Source: Desulfovibrio sp.
GTDB lineage: Bacteria > Desulfobacterota > Desulfovibrionia > Desulfovibrionales > Desulfovibrionaceae
DNA length: 64,000 nucleotides
Assembly: GCA_022839785.1 (NCBI GenBank)
Contig: JALHJW010000005.1
Coordinates: 62,001-126,000, forward strand
Direction: 5' to 3'
Positions within the stretch are counted from its first letter, which is position 1, and each line of letters starts with the position of its first letter. The notes beneath the pieces were generated by a model. That model was not told the DNA's origin, did not search any database, and worked only from the letters and a program-made list of their open reading frames with translations. Shown in pieces: positions 15,923 to 24,902 of this stretch. The position numbers were made by a program, and so were the translations under genes.

Positions 15923-16749
15923 CGCGCGAGATCGCTTCCGTCGCCGTGGTGGGGGCGCGCGGCGAGATGGGCCGCCTCTTCGTCTCGCGCGCCCGGGCCG
16001 CGGGCCTGGGCGTGCGCGAGCTGGACCGGCCCCTGACGCGGGCGGCCGCGGCCGAGGCCCTCACGGACGCCGACCTGGTCCTGCTCTGCGTGCCCATCGA
16101 CGCCATGGCCCAGGTCCTCTCCCTGGCGGCCCCGCTGCTGGACGGCCGCCAGATCCTGGCCGACGTCTGCTCGGTCAAGGACACGCCCATGAGCCAGATG
16201 ATGGCCGCCTACGCCGGGCCGGTGGTGGGCACGCACCCGCTGTTCGGCGGCGTGCTGCCCGAGCCCGAGGACCGGCGCGTGGCCGTCTGTCCCGGCCGGG
16301 AGGGCGGCGCGGCCGGGGACCGGGACGGGGAGGCCGCGGCCGCGGTCTCGGCCTTCATGGTCCGGCTGGGCTTCGTCCCCTTCGCCTCCACGGCCCGCGA
16401 GCACGACGCGGCCCAGTCCCTGGTGCAGGGGCTGAACTTCGTGACCACCGTGGCCTATCTGGCCACGGCCGCGGGCCAGGAGGGCATCCTGCGCTTCGTC
16501 ACGCCCAGCTTCCGTCGCCGCCTGGAGGCGGCGCGCAAGATGTGCCTGCGCGACGCGCCCATGTTCGAGGCAATGTTCGAGTCAAACCCGGCCAGCCAGG
16601 AGGCTGTCCGTATCTTCCGCTCGCATCTGAACGTTGCGGCCGGCGGCGACATCGACCTCCTGGTTGAGCGCGCCCGCTGGTGGTGGAGCGACGACGCCCG
16701 CCCCTCCGGCCCAACCTCAGGAGCGGACCATGCGAACCATCAGGCTTAA
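15919..16749 (+). CDS. tyrA: prephenate dehydrogenase
   Basis: 276 residues; NAD-dependent oxidation of prephenate towards tyrosine. N-terminal Rossmann fold VAVVGARGEMGRLFVSRAR, then LLCVPIDAMAQVL and VCSVKDTP. The substrate histidine lies in VVGTHPLFGG and a second block REHDAAQSLVQGLNF is the family TyrA helix. No ACT domain is present, so feedback control, if any, is elsewhere. The gene overlaps aroA by four bases and trpE by 20 bases. Confidence 0.93.
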   Translation: MTREIASVAVVGARGEMGRLFVSRARAAGLGVRELDRPLTRAAAAEALTDADLVLLCVPIDAMAQVLSLAAPLLDGRQILADVCSVKDTPMSQMMAAYAGPVVGTHPLFGGVLPEPEDRRVAVCPGREGGAAGDRDGEAAAAVSAFMVRLGFVPFASTAREHDAAQSLVQGLNFVTTVAYLATAAGQEGILRFVTPSFRRRLEAARKMCLRDAPMFEAMFESNPASQEAVRIFRSHLNVAAGGDIDLLVERARWWWSDDARPSGPTSGADHANHQA

Positions 16750-18151
16750 GCAGCGGGCGAGATTCCTGCCCGCCGACATCCAGACGCCCATCAGCCTCTA
16801 CCTCGGGCTCGTGGGCGACGGCCCGGGCATCCTGCTCGAAAGCGCCGAGGTGGACGGCCGCCTGGGCCGCCACTCCCTCATCGCCTGGGACTTCCGGCTG
16901 ACGCTCTCCGCCGTGGACGGCAGGCTCGAAGTTCTGGCCGGGGACCGGCGCGTGGCCGAGGTCAACCGGCTGCACGGCGAACCCTTCCTGGACGGCGTGC
17001 GCACGATCATGCAACGCATCGTCATCGAGCCGCCGGACGAGGCCCCGGACCTGCCGCCCATCACCCGTTCGCTCATCGGCTACTTCGGCTACGGCATGGC
17101 CGGGCTCTTCGAGGAGAAGCTGGCGGGCCTCGTGCCGCCCGCCGAGGCCGAGGGCGTGCTGGTCCTGCCCGCGCACGTGGTGCTCTACGACCATCTGCAC
17201 CACCGCTGCTGCCACCTGACCCTGGAGGAGAACGGCGCGGGCGCGCCCTTCTTCGACCAGGCCCGCGTGACCCGGCCCGCCGAGGCCCCGGCCGTGGGCG
17301 AGATCAGGGCCGTGCCCGGCCGGGAGCGCTTCATGCAGATGGTGGAGGCCTCCAAGGACCTCATCCGCCAGGGCGAGTGCATCCAGGTGGTGGTCTCCAG
17401 CCGCTTCGAGGCCGACTTCTCGGGCGACCCCTTCACCCTGTACCGGCGCCTCAGGCAGGTGAACCCCTCGCCCTACATGTTCTACATGCGGCTGCCCGAC
17501 GTCACGCTGGTGGGCTCCTCGCCGGAACTGCTGGTCAAGTGCCAGGGGGGCGTGCTGGAGACGCGGCCCATCGCGGGCACGCGGCCGCGCGGCGAGACCC
17601 CGGCCGAGGACGAGGCCCTGGCCCTGGACCTCCTGGACGATCCCAAGGAGCGCGCCGAGCACGTCATGCTCGTGGACCTGGGGCGCAACGACCTGGGCCG
17701 CATCGCCGCGCCGGGCACGGTGCGCGTCGAGAAGTTCATGAACGTGGAGCGCTTCTCCCACGTCATGCACCTGACCTCCTACGTGGAGGCCAAGGCGCGG
17801 CCCGACGTGGACGCGCTGGACGTGCTGGCCTCCACCTTCCCGGCCGGGACGCTCTCGGGCGCGCCGAAAGTCCGGGCCATGGAGATCATCGCCGACCTGG
17901 AGCGGCAGCCGCGCGGGCCGTATGGCGGCGCGGTGGGCTGGCTCGGCCTGGACGAGGGCCGGGTGGACCTGGACACGGGCATCCTCATCCGCACCCTGTG
18001 GGTGCGCGGGGGCAAGGCGGCCTGGCAGGCGGGCGCGGGCATCGTCTACGACTCGGTGCCCGAGAAGGAATGGGACGAGGTGAACAACAAGTCGCGCGCC
18101 GTGCGCAAGGTCCTGGAAGGCGGAGGGAAAGGCGATGTTTTTGCTGATTGA
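16730..18151 (+). CDS. trpE: anthranilate synthase component I
   Basis: 473 residues; makes anthranilate from chorismate with ammonia supplied by TrpG. The N-terminal LLESAEVDG is the tryptophan-binding LLES motif, so feedback inhibition by Trp is expected. The C-terminal chorismate-binding domain includes ECIQVVVSSRF, PIAGTRPRGETPAEDEAL, LVDLGRNDLGRIA, FSHVMHLTSYVEA and FPAGTLSGAPKVRAMEII. ATG 16730 follows AGGAGC; its overlap with trpG is 17 bases. Confidence 0.95.
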   Translation: MRTIRLKQRARFLPADIQTPISLYLGLVGDGPGILLESAEVDGRLGRHSLIAWDFRLTLSAVDGRLEVLAGDRRVAEVNRLHGEPFLDGVRTIMQRIVIEPPDEAPDLPPITRSLIGYFGYGMAGLFEEKLAGLVPPAEAEGVLVLPAHVVLYDHLHHRCCHLTLEENGAGAPFFDQARVTRPAEAPAVGEIRAVPGRERFMQMVEASKDLIRQGECIQVVVSSRFEADFSGDPFTLYRRLRQVNPSPYMFYMRLPDVTLVGSSPELLVKCQGGVLETRPIAGTRPRGETPAEDEALALDLLDDPKERAEHVMLVDLGRNDLGRIAAPGTVRVEKFMNVERFSHVMHLTSYVEAKARPDVDALDVLASTFPAGTLSGAPKVRAMEIIADLERQPRGPYGGAVGWLGLDEGRVDLDTGILIRTLWVRGGKAAWQAGAGIVYDSVPEKEWDEVNNKSRAVRKVLEGGGKGDVFAD

Positions 18152-18710
18152 CAACTTCGACTCCTTCACCTTCAACGTGGTCCAGGCCTTCCAGATGCTG
18201 GGCAAGGACCCGAAGGTGGTGCGCAACGACCGCTCCGAGCTGCTGGAGCTGGCCGTCTCGGGCGAACTCTCCATGGTCTGCATCTCGCCCGGGCCGTCCA
18301 ATCCCGAGAACGCCGGGCTGTGCCTCGAATTCCTGGCCCGGCTGCCAAAGACCGTGCCCGTGCTCGGCATCTGCCTGGGCCACCAGATCCTGGGGCACTT
18401 CGCGGGCGCGCCGGTCTTCGTGGCCGACCGCATCATGCACGGCAAGACCTCCCTGGTGACGCACGACGGCACGGGGCTGTTCCACGGCCTGCCCGACCCC
18501 TTCGAGGTCTGCCGCTACCATTCGCTCCTGGTCCCGGCCGAGAAGAGCGGCCTGCTTCGGGTCACGGCCCGCACCACGGACCAGGGCGAGGTCATGGGCC
18601 TCTCCTACACGGACCGGCCCTGGGCCGGGGTGCAGTTCCACCCCGAGTCCATCCTGACGCCCGAGGGCATGAGGCTCCTGGCGAACTTCCCCGAAAAGCT
18701 GACCGCCTGA
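18135..18710 (+). CDS. trpG: anthranilate synthase component II (glutamine amidotransferase)
   Basis: 191 residues, class I amidotransferase delivering ammonia to TrpE. The nucleophile cysteine is in VLGICLGHQILGHF, and the catalytic His-Glu pair in GVQFHPESILTPEG. The start LLIDNFDSFTFNVVQ is typical. It is not fused to trpD, unlike in enteric bacteria. It overlaps trpE and is followed after 11 bases by trpD with a GGAG in between. Confidence 0.95.
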   Translation: MFLLIDNFDSFTFNVVQAFQMLGKDPKVVRNDRSELLELAVSGELSMVCISPGPSNPENAGLCLEFLARLPKTVPVLGICLGHQILGHFAGAPVFVADRIMHGKTSLVTHDGTGLFHGLPDPFEVCRYHSLLVPAEKSGLLRVTARTTDQGEVMGLSYTDRPWAGVQFHPESILTPEGMRLLANFPEKLTA

Positions 18711-18721
18711 GGAGAACGACG

Positions 18722-19816
18722 ATGTCGAGCATCAGCGAGATACTGGAGACCCTGGCGCAGCGCCGCGACCTTACGGACGAGCAGGCCGGCGCGGCCTTCG
18801 GGGCGCTGCTGGCCGGGGACATGAGCACGGCCCAGGCGGGCGCGTTCCTCATGGGCCTGCGCGCCAAGGGCGAGACCGCGGACGAGCTTGCGGCGGGCGT
18901 GCGCGCCTGCCTGGGCGCGGCCCGGCCCGTGCCGGACCTGTCCGGGCCGCGCATCGACACCTGCGGCACGGGCGGGGACTGCCGCCGCTCCTTCAACTGC
19001 TCCACGGCCGTGGCCCTGTTCCTGGCGGCCATGGGCCACAAGGTGGTCAAGCACGGCAACCGCTCGGTCTCCTCGTCCTGCGGCAGCGCGGACATCCTGG
19101 AGGCCATGGAGCTGCCCCTGGACACGCCGCCCGAGGGCGTGGCCGGGGAGCTGGAGCGCATCGGCTTCGCCTTCCTCTTCGCCCCCGCCTACCACCCGGC
19201 CTTCAAGAACGTGGTGCCGGTGCGCAAGGAGCTGGGCATCCGCACCCTGTTCAACATACTGGGGCCGCTGCTCAACCCGGCCCGGCCCACGCACCAGCTC
19301 CTGGGCGTGGCCGACCCCCGGCTCATGCCGCTCATGGCCGAGGTCCTGGCCCGCTCGGGGATCGAGCGCGCGGCCGTGATCCACGGGGCCGAGGGCTTCG
19401 ACGAGATCACCCCCTTCGGCCCGGCGCGCGTGCTCTGGGTGGAGAACGGGACGGTCACGGAGGGCGTCATCGACCCGCACGAGCTGGGCCTGGGCGGCGG
19501 CAAGCCCGCGGACGTGGCCGTGAAGGACAAGGACGACGCGCTCCTGGCCATGCGCGACCTGCTCTCGGGCAAGGGGCACATCATCATGCAGCACATGGTC
19601 ATGCTCAACCTGGCCGCGGCGCTCCACGTCCTGGGCGCGGCCCCGGACATGCAGACGGCGGCCATGCTGGCGCGCGGCGCGGTCTTCGACGGCGCGGCGG
19701 CCGGGCGCTTCGGCCTGGACGGGGGGGACTTCTCCAAGGCGGCCAATCCCTTCGCCGCCCTGGCGGACGACGCGGAGGTCTCCTTCGCCGACCTGAACAA
19801 GGGCGGGGGCTGCTGA
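18722..19816 (+). CDS. trpD: anthranilate phosphoribosyltransferase
   Basis: 364 residues; joins anthranilate to PRPP. The PRPP-binding DTCGTGGD and KVVKHGNRSVSSSCGSADILEA motifs are intact, with GPLLNPARPTHQLLGV and VIHGAEGFDEI further on. The length is slightly above the 340-350 average. GGAGAACGAC precedes ATG 18722. The last base of its stop codon is the first base of trpC. Confidence 0.95.
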   Translation: MSSISEILETLAQRRDLTDEQAGAAFGALLAGDMSTAQAGAFLMGLRAKGETADELAAGVRACLGAARPVPDLSGPRIDTCGTGGDCRRSFNCSTAVALFLAAMGHKVVKHGNRSVSSSCGSADILEAMELPLDTPPEGVAGELERIGFAFLFAPAYHPAFKNVVPVRKELGIRTLFNILGPLLNPARPTHQLLGVADPRLMPLMAEVLARSGIERAAVIHGAEGFDEITPFGPARVLWVENGTVTEGVIDPHELGLGGGKPADVAVKDKDDALLAMRDLLSGKGHIIMQHMVMLNLAAALHVLGAAPDMQTAAMLARGAVFDGAAAGRFGLDGGDFSKAANPFAALADDAEVSFADLNKGGGC

Positions 19817-20625
19817 TGGCCGTTTCCGCCCGGAGCGGCATCCTGGACAGGTTCCGCGCGGCCAAGACGCCGGAGATCGCGGCCCTGCGCGAGCTGGAGG
19901 CGAAGGGGCGGCTGCCGGGCTTCTTCACCGGGGCGCGGCCCTCCTTCTCGGGCGCGCTGCGCGCCAAGGCCCCGCTGGCGGTCATCGCCGAGTACAAGCG
20001 GGCCTCGCCCAGCAAGGGCGACATCAACCTCGGCGTGGCCCCGCTGGACGCCTGTCGGGCTTATGCCGGAGCGGGCGCGGCCGCGCTCTCCATCCTCACG
20101 GAATCGGCCCACTTCAAGGGCGAGCTGGCCTTTCTGGAGGCCTGCCGCCCCGCGGGCCTGCCCCTGCTGCGCAAGGACTTCCTCTTCGACGAGCTGCAGG
20201 TGCGCGAGACCGCGGCCACCCCGGCCTCGGCCTTCCTGCTCATCGCGCGCATGCTGCCCCACGCTACGGCCCTGGCCCGGCTCCTGACCCTGGGCGCGGC
20301 GGCCGGGCTGGAGGCGGTGGTGGAGATCTTCGACGAACGCGACCTCGACATGGCCCGCGAGGCGGGCAGCCGCCTCATCCAGGTCAACAACCGCGACCTC
20401 GACACCCTGGCCACGGACCTCGGCAACGCCGAGCGGCTCATGCGGGCCGCGGACGGCAAGCGGGAGGGCGAGCTGTGGATCGCGGCCAGCGGCATCGCCG
20501 GGCCGGATGACGCACGGCGCATGCGCGCCGCCGGGTACGACGCGGTGCTGGTGGGCACCAGCCTGATGGCCTCGGGCGACCTGGGGGCCGCGGTGCGGGC
20601 GCTGACGGAGGCGCGTAATGGATGA
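19816..20625 (+). CDS. trpC: indole-3-glycerol-phosphate synthase
   Basis: 269 residues, TIM barrel. Catalytic lysine and Ser in VIAEYKRASPSKGDI, LSILTESAHFKGE, LPLLRKDFLFDELQV, then QVNNRDLDTL and ASGIAGPDDARRM for phosphate binding and VLVGTSLMASGD. It converts carboxyphenylaminodeoxyribulose phosphate to indoleglycerol phosphate. Unfused to trpF. Start overlaps trpD by one base; the end overlaps trpF by eight. Confidence 0.95.
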   Translation: MAVSARSGILDRFRAAKTPEIAALRELEAKGRLPGFFTGARPSFSGALRAKAPLAVIAEYKRASPSKGDINLGVAPLDACRAYAGAGAAALSILTESAHFKGELAFLEACRPAGLPLLRKDFLFDELQVRETAATPASAFLLIARMLPHATALARLLTLGAAAGLEAVVEIFDERDLDMAREAGSRLIQVNNRDLDTLATDLGNAERLMRAADGKREGELWIAASGIAGPDDARRMRAAGYDAVLVGTSLMASGDLGAAVRALTEARNG

Positions 20626-21295
20626 ACATGTGAACACGCAGGCAAGCGGCAGGAACCGTCCGCCGCTGATCAAGGTCTGCGGCCTCACGGACCTTGAGAA
20701 CGCGTTGATGGTCGCGCGCATGGACGTGAACATGCTGGGCTTCGTCTTCCACAAGGAGAGCCCGCGCAACGTCCCGCCGTCCTTTCCGGCCATGCTGACC
20801 ATCCCGGGCGTGAAGCGGGTGGGCGTGTTCGTGCGCCAGACCCCGGAGGAGGTGGGGCGCATCATGCTGCGCGGCCATCTCGAAATGGCCCAGCTGCACG
20901 GCGGGCAGGACGCGGAGTTCTGCAAGCGCGTCGGCCCCGAACGGGTCATCCGCGCCTTCTGGCCCGAGCGTCACGCGGGAAGCGGCGACCCGCGGGGCGC
21001 GTTGGAGGAGGAGATGGCGTCCTTCGCCGAGGCCGCGGCCTTCTTCCTGCTCGATGCGGGAAGGGCGGGCGGCGGCCACGGCAGGGCGCTCGATTTCGCC
21101 GCCCTGGAGAACCTCGACAGCCCGCGCCCCCTGCTTCTGGCCGGGGGCCTGGGACCGGACAACGCGGCCCGCGCCTTCTTCATGCACAGCGAGGGCGGCT
21201 TCGCGGGCTTCGACCTCAATTCCGGCGTGGAGCGTTCTCCCGGCATCAAGGACAGGGACAAGCTGGAAGAGACCCTTCTTCTTCTCAAACCATAG
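20618..21295 (+). CDS. trpF: phosphoribosylanthranilate isomerase
   Basis: 225 residues, TIM barrel acting between TrpD and TrpC. The general-base cysteine is in IKVCGLTDLENALM, with FVFHKESPRNV, GVFVRQTPEEV, QLHGGQDAEFC and the phosphate-binding GFDLNSGVERSPGIKD. It has a slightly longer N-terminus than usual. The gap to trpB is 26 bases and contains AGGACA as a weak ribosome site. Confidence 0.94.
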   Translation: MDEHVNTQASGRNRPPLIKVCGLTDLENALMVARMDVNMLGFVFHKESPRNVPPSFPAMLTIPGVKRVGVFVRQTPEEVGRIMLRGHLEMAQLHGGQDAEFCKRVGPERVIRAFWPERHAGSGDPRGALEEEMASFAEAAAFFLLDAGRAGGGHGRALDFAALENLDSPRPLLLAGGLGPDNAARAFFMHSEGGFAGFDLNSGVERSPGIKDRDKLEETLLLLKP

Positions 21296-21321
21296 GCTGA
21301 ACACAGGACAAAGGACACCGC

Positions 21322-22521
21322 ATGAATCCCACAGAATCCGGCTATTTCGGCGAGTTCGGCGGCCGCTACGTCCCCGAGCTGCTCATGCCGCCCGTGCTCG
21401 AACTGACCAGGGCCGTGCAGGAGATCGTGCCCAGCGAGGGCTTCCAGGCCGAGCTGAAGGCCGCCCTGCGCGACTACGTGGGCCGCCCCTCGGCCCTGTA
21501 CCGCTGCCCGAACATCTCGAAGGACCTGGGCCTGAACCTCTGGCTCAAGCGCGAGGACCTGAACCACACGGGCGCGCACAAGATCAACAACTGCATCGGC
21601 CAGGCGCTGCTGACCAGGATGATGGGCAAGCCGCGCATGATCGCGGAGACCGGCGCGGGCCAGCACGGCGTGGCCACGGCCACGGCCGCGGCCATGCTGG
21701 GCCTTGAGTGCGTGGTCTACATGGGCGCGGTGGACGTGGAGCGGCAGGCGCACAACGTGCGGCGCATGCAGCTTCTGGGCGCGACGGTGGTGGCCGTGCA
21801 GTCCGGCACCAAGACCCTGAAGGACGCCATCAACGTGGCGCTCAAGGACTGGATCGCCAACCAGCGCACCACGCACTACTGCATCGGCTCGGTGGTGGGG
21901 CCGCATCCCTTCCCGCAGCTCGTGCGCGATTTCCAGGCCGTCATCGGCCAGGAGGCGCTGGAACAGTTCGCCGCGCGCAACATGGGCGGCCTGCCCGACG
22001 CGGTGGTGGCCTGCGTGGGCGGCGGGTCCAACGCCATGGGCATGTTCCACGCCTTCGTGCCGCACGAGTCCGTGCGCCTCATCGGCGTGGAGGCCGCGGG
22101 CAGCGGCGAGCCGGGCTGCTGGCACTCCGCCACCCTGACCAAGGGCACGCTGGGCGTGTTCCAGGGCGTGCGCACCAAGCTCCTGCAGACCGCGGACGGC
22201 CAGATCGACCCCTCCCACTCCATCGCGCCGGGCCTGGACTATCCCGGCGTGGGGCCGGAGCACGCCTTCCTGCAGTCGGCGGGCCGCGCCGAGTACGTCT
22301 GCCTCAACGACGACCGGGCGCTGAACGGCTTTTTCACCCTCTGCCGCCGCGAGGGCATCATCCCGGCCCTGGAATCCTCGCACGCCGTCGGCTGGGTGCT
22401 GGACAACCCGGGGCTTCTGCCCAAGGGCGGCCACGTGGTGGTCTGCCTCTCGGGGCGCGGCGACAAGGACATGGGCATCGTGGAAGACGTGCTGGCCCGC
22501 CAGGGCGGGGAGGGGAAATAG
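21322..22521 (+). CDS. trpB: tryptophan synthase beta subunit
   Basis: 399 residues, TrpB1 type. The PLP lysine is in HTGAHKINNCIGQALL; GAGQHGVATATAAAMLGLECVVYMG, the phosphate cup CVGGGSNAMGMFHAF and the C-terminal HVVVCLSGRGDKDM are all intact. It condenses indole with serine in a complex with TrpA, encoded two bases further on. Confidence 0.96.
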   Translation: MNPTESGYFGEFGGRYVPELLMPPVLELTRAVQEIVPSEGFQAELKAALRDYVGRPSALYRCPNISKDLGLNLWLKREDLNHTGAHKINNCIGQALLTRMMGKPRMIAETGAGQHGVATATAAAMLGLECVVYMGAVDVERQAHNVRRMQLLGATVVAVQSGTKTLKDAINVALKDWIANQRTTHYCIGSVVGPHPFPQLVRDFQAVIGQEALEQFAARNMGGLPDAVVACVGGGSNAMGMFHAFVPHESVRLIGVEAAGSGEPGCWHSATLTKGTLGVFQGVRTKLLQTADGQIDPSHSIAPGLDYPGVGPEHAFLQSAGRAEYVCLNDDRALNGFFTLCRREGIIPALESSHAVGWVLDNPGLLPKGGHVVVCLSGRGDKDMGIVEDVLARQGGEGK

Positions 22522-22523
22522 CC

Positions 22524-23297
22524 ATGGGCAGGGAATCGAGACTCACCGAACGGATCAAGGCAGCGAACGCGGCGGGCCGCATGGCCGTCGTCCCCTATCT
22601 CCCCTTCGGCTATCCGGACCGGGCGCGCTTCTGGGCCGAGTTCGAGGCCATGGACGCGGCCGGGGCGGACGTCATCGAGATCGGCGTGCCGTTCTCCGAC
22701 CCCGTGGCCGACGGCCCGGTGATCGAGGAGGCGGTGAACAAGGTGCTGGAAGACGGCGTGACCCTGGCCGAGATCATCGCCGGGCTGCGGACGCGGGCCG
22801 GGACCGTGCGCGCGGGCGTGGTCCTGATGGGCTACGTGAACCCCTTCATGCAGTACGGCTGGGAGAGGCTGGCGGACGACGCGGCCGCGGCCGGGGTGCA
22901 CGGCTTCATCATCCCGGACATGCCCTTCGAGGAATCCGGCGAGGTGCGCGGCATTCTCGGCGCGCGGGGGCTGGACCTCATCCCCCTGGTCGGGCTAAAC
23001 ACCTCTCCCGAACGTCTCGCCATGTACGCCGACGGGGCCACGGGCTTCGCCTACTTCGTCTCCGTGCTGGGCACCACCGGCGCGCGCGAGAGCCTGCCCG
23101 AAGAGATCTTCGAGCGGCTGGCCCTGGCCCGCAAGGCCTTTTCCGTGCCCGTGGCGCTGGGCTTCGGCATCGGCGCGCCGGAGCAGGCCAGGCGCTTTCT
23201 GGGTCTGGCCGACGCCGTGATCATCGGCAGCGCCCTGGTCAAACACGTGGGCGCGGGCGGCAGCGCCAAGGCGTTCCTGGAGCCGTTCCTCAAATGA
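22524..23297 (+). CDS. trpA: tryptophan synthase alpha subunit
   Basis: 257 residues, TIM barrel that releases indole from indoleglycerol phosphate. The catalytic glutamate is in VIEIGVPFSDPVADGPVI and the aspartate in GFIIPDMPFEE; the phosphate site is in VALGFGIGAPEQ and VIIGSALVKHV. It is the last biosynthetic gene of the operon. A stem-loop without a T-run follows at 23304-23325. Confidence 0.95.
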   Translation: MGRESRLTERIKAANAAGRMAVVPYLPFGYPDRARFWAEFEAMDAAGADVIEIGVPFSDPVADGPVIEEAVNKVLEDGVTLAEIIAGLRTRAGTVRAGVVLMGYVNPFMQYGWERLADDAAAAGVHGFIIPDMPFEESGEVRGILGARGLDLIPLVGLNTSPERLAMYADGATGFAYFVSVLGTTGARESLPEEIFERLALARKAFSVPVALGFGIGAPEQARRFLGLADAVIIGSALVKHVGAGGSAKAFLEPFLK

Positions 23298-23303
23298 GAT
23301 GGA

Positions 23304-23325
23304 GCGGGGGCCGCAAGGCCCCCGC
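23304..23325 (+). terminator. stem-loop between trpA and the CoA-ligase gene
   Basis: GCGGGGGCC, loop GCAA, GGCCCCCGC: a nine-base perfect stem. It has no T-run, so it may only slow transcription or protect the trp mRNA 3' end; the downstream gene starts 17 bases later and may be read through. Confidence 0.45.
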
Positions 23326-23342
23326 AGCCGCAAGGAGCCGCA

Positions 23343-24626
23343 ATGGGCCATCGTTTCCTTCCCGACCTGTCCGCCGACGAGCTGGCCGAGCGCCAGCTCG
23401 CCGGGCTCAAGTGGACCGTGGGCCACGCCTTCGCCAATTGTCCGGCCTACGAGCGCAAGTTCCGCGAGATGGGCCTTCGGCCCGGCGACGTGAAGAGCCT
23501 GGACGACCTCGCGCGCCTGCCCTTCACCAGCGTGGAGGACCTGCGCGAGGGCTATCCCCTGCCGCTGCTCTCCGTGCCCGAGGAGGACGTGGTGCGCATC
23601 CACGGCTCGTCCGGCACCACGGGCAAGCGCAAGATTCTGGCCTACACCCAGAAGGACATCGACACCTGGAAGGGCATGATGGCCCGCTGCTACGAGCTGG
23701 CGGGCTGCACGCGGCTGGACCGCGTGCAGATTTGCGTGGGCTACGGCCTGTGGACGGCGGGCGCGGGCTTTCAGCTCGGCTGCGAGCATTTCGGGGCCAT
23801 GACCCTGCCCGTGGGGCCGGGCATGCTGGACATCCAGGTGCAGATCCTGGCCGACCTCGGGGCCACCACGCTCTGCTCCACGGCCTCCATGGCCCTGCTC
23901 ATGGCCGAGGAGGTGGAGAAGCGGGGACTGCGCGGCAAGGTGCGGCTGCAGCGCGGCATCTTCGGCGCGGAGCCGCACACCCCCAAGATGCGCGAACGCT
24001 TCGAGGAGCTGCTGGGCCTCAAGGACTCCTTCGACATCGTGGGCATGACCGAACTCTACGGCCCGGGCACGGGCCTGGAATGCGCCGCGCACGACGGCGT
24101 GCACTACTGGGCCGACCTCTACATCCTGGAGATCCTCGACCCCGAGACGCTTCGGCCCGTGGCCCCCGGCGAGATCGGCGAGATGGTCGTGACCAGCCTG
24201 TGCAAGGAGGCCGCGCCGCTCATCCGCTACCGCACGCGCGACCTCACCCGCCTCGTCGAGGGCGACTGCGCCTGCGGCCTGCGCCTGCCGCGCCACGACA
24301 AGATTCTGGGCCGCAGCGACGACATGATCATCGTGCGCGGCGTGAACGTCTACCCCGGCCAGGTGGCCGAGGTCCTGGGCCGCTTCCCCGAGCTGTCCAG
24401 CGAGTACCAGATCGTGCTCACGCGCGTGGAGGGCAAGGACTACATGGCCGTGAACGTGGAGCGCGCCGAGGGTCGCGCCTCCGGCGGCGACGAGGCCCTG
24501 GCCAAGGCCGTGGGGCAGGCCATGCAGAAATCCCTGCTGGTCTCCGCCGCGGTCAAGGTCATGGACCACGGCGAACTCCCCCGCACCTTCGCCAAGTCCC
24601 GCAGGGTGCTGGACGAGCGGCAGTAG
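23343..24626 (+). CDS. phenylacetate-CoA ligase family protein (PaaK-like)
   Basis: 427 residues, ANL-superfamily adenylate-forming enzyme. Phosphate loop IHGSSGTTGKRKILAYT, then IVGMTELYGPGTG, LIRYRTRDLTRLVEGDC, KILGRSDDMIIVRGVNVYP and the C-terminal catalytic lysine in LPRTFAKSRRVL. It would activate an aryl acetate (phenylacetate or indoleacetate) to its CoA ester. In anaerobes such ligases work with indolepyruvate oxidoreductase in aromatic amino acid breakdown, so its place behind trpA is suggestive. AAGGAG stands six bases before ATG. Confidence 0.9.
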   Translation: MGHRFLPDLSADELAERQLAGLKWTVGHAFANCPAYERKFREMGLRPGDVKSLDDLARLPFTSVEDLREGYPLPLLSVPEEDVVRIHGSSGTTGKRKILAYTQKDIDTWKGMMARCYELAGCTRLDRVQICVGYGLWTAGAGFQLGCEHFGAMTLPVGPGMLDIQVQILADLGATTLCSTASMALLMAEEVEKRGLRGKVRLQRGIFGAEPHTPKMRERFEELLGLKDSFDIVGMTELYGPGTGLECAAHDGVHYWADLYILEILDPETLRPVAPGEIGEMVVTSLCKEAAPLIRYRTRDLTRLVEGDCACGLRLPRHDKILGRSDDMIIVRGVNVYPGQVAEVLGRFPELSSEYQIVLTRVEGKDYMAVNVERAEGRASGGDEALAKAVGQAMQKSLLVSAAVKVMDHGELPRTFAKSRRVLDERQ

Positions 24627-24653
24627 CCGGGGCGGAACGAAGGACCGCCCCGG
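24627..24653 (+). terminator. hairpin after the CoA-ligase gene
   Basis: CCGGGGCGG, nine-base loop, CCGCCCCGG right after the stop codon; no T-run. It probably marks the end of the aromatic transcription unit. From 24654 to 24902 no gene is seen; the DNA becomes visibly less GC-rich there. Confidence 0.45.
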
Positions 24654-24902
24654 CGGGATGTCGCGGCGCAGAGAACGTTCGGGCGACGGCCTTCTGACGG
24701 CTGTACCCGGCAGGGCCGTGCGTCCGTCATCCCACAGCGGCCACACTTGCCTTCGCTCCGAGAACGTATTACCAGAAACCCTCCAAAGCTGCCGGGCGCG
24801 AAGGCGGCTTGCGTTTTGCAGAGAATTTTGCCAGAGCAGTAACTGTCGGCGATGTGCGATCTTACGCCAGGGCCGTGTTGCTCCACTGCAGGGGAGCCCT
24901 CC

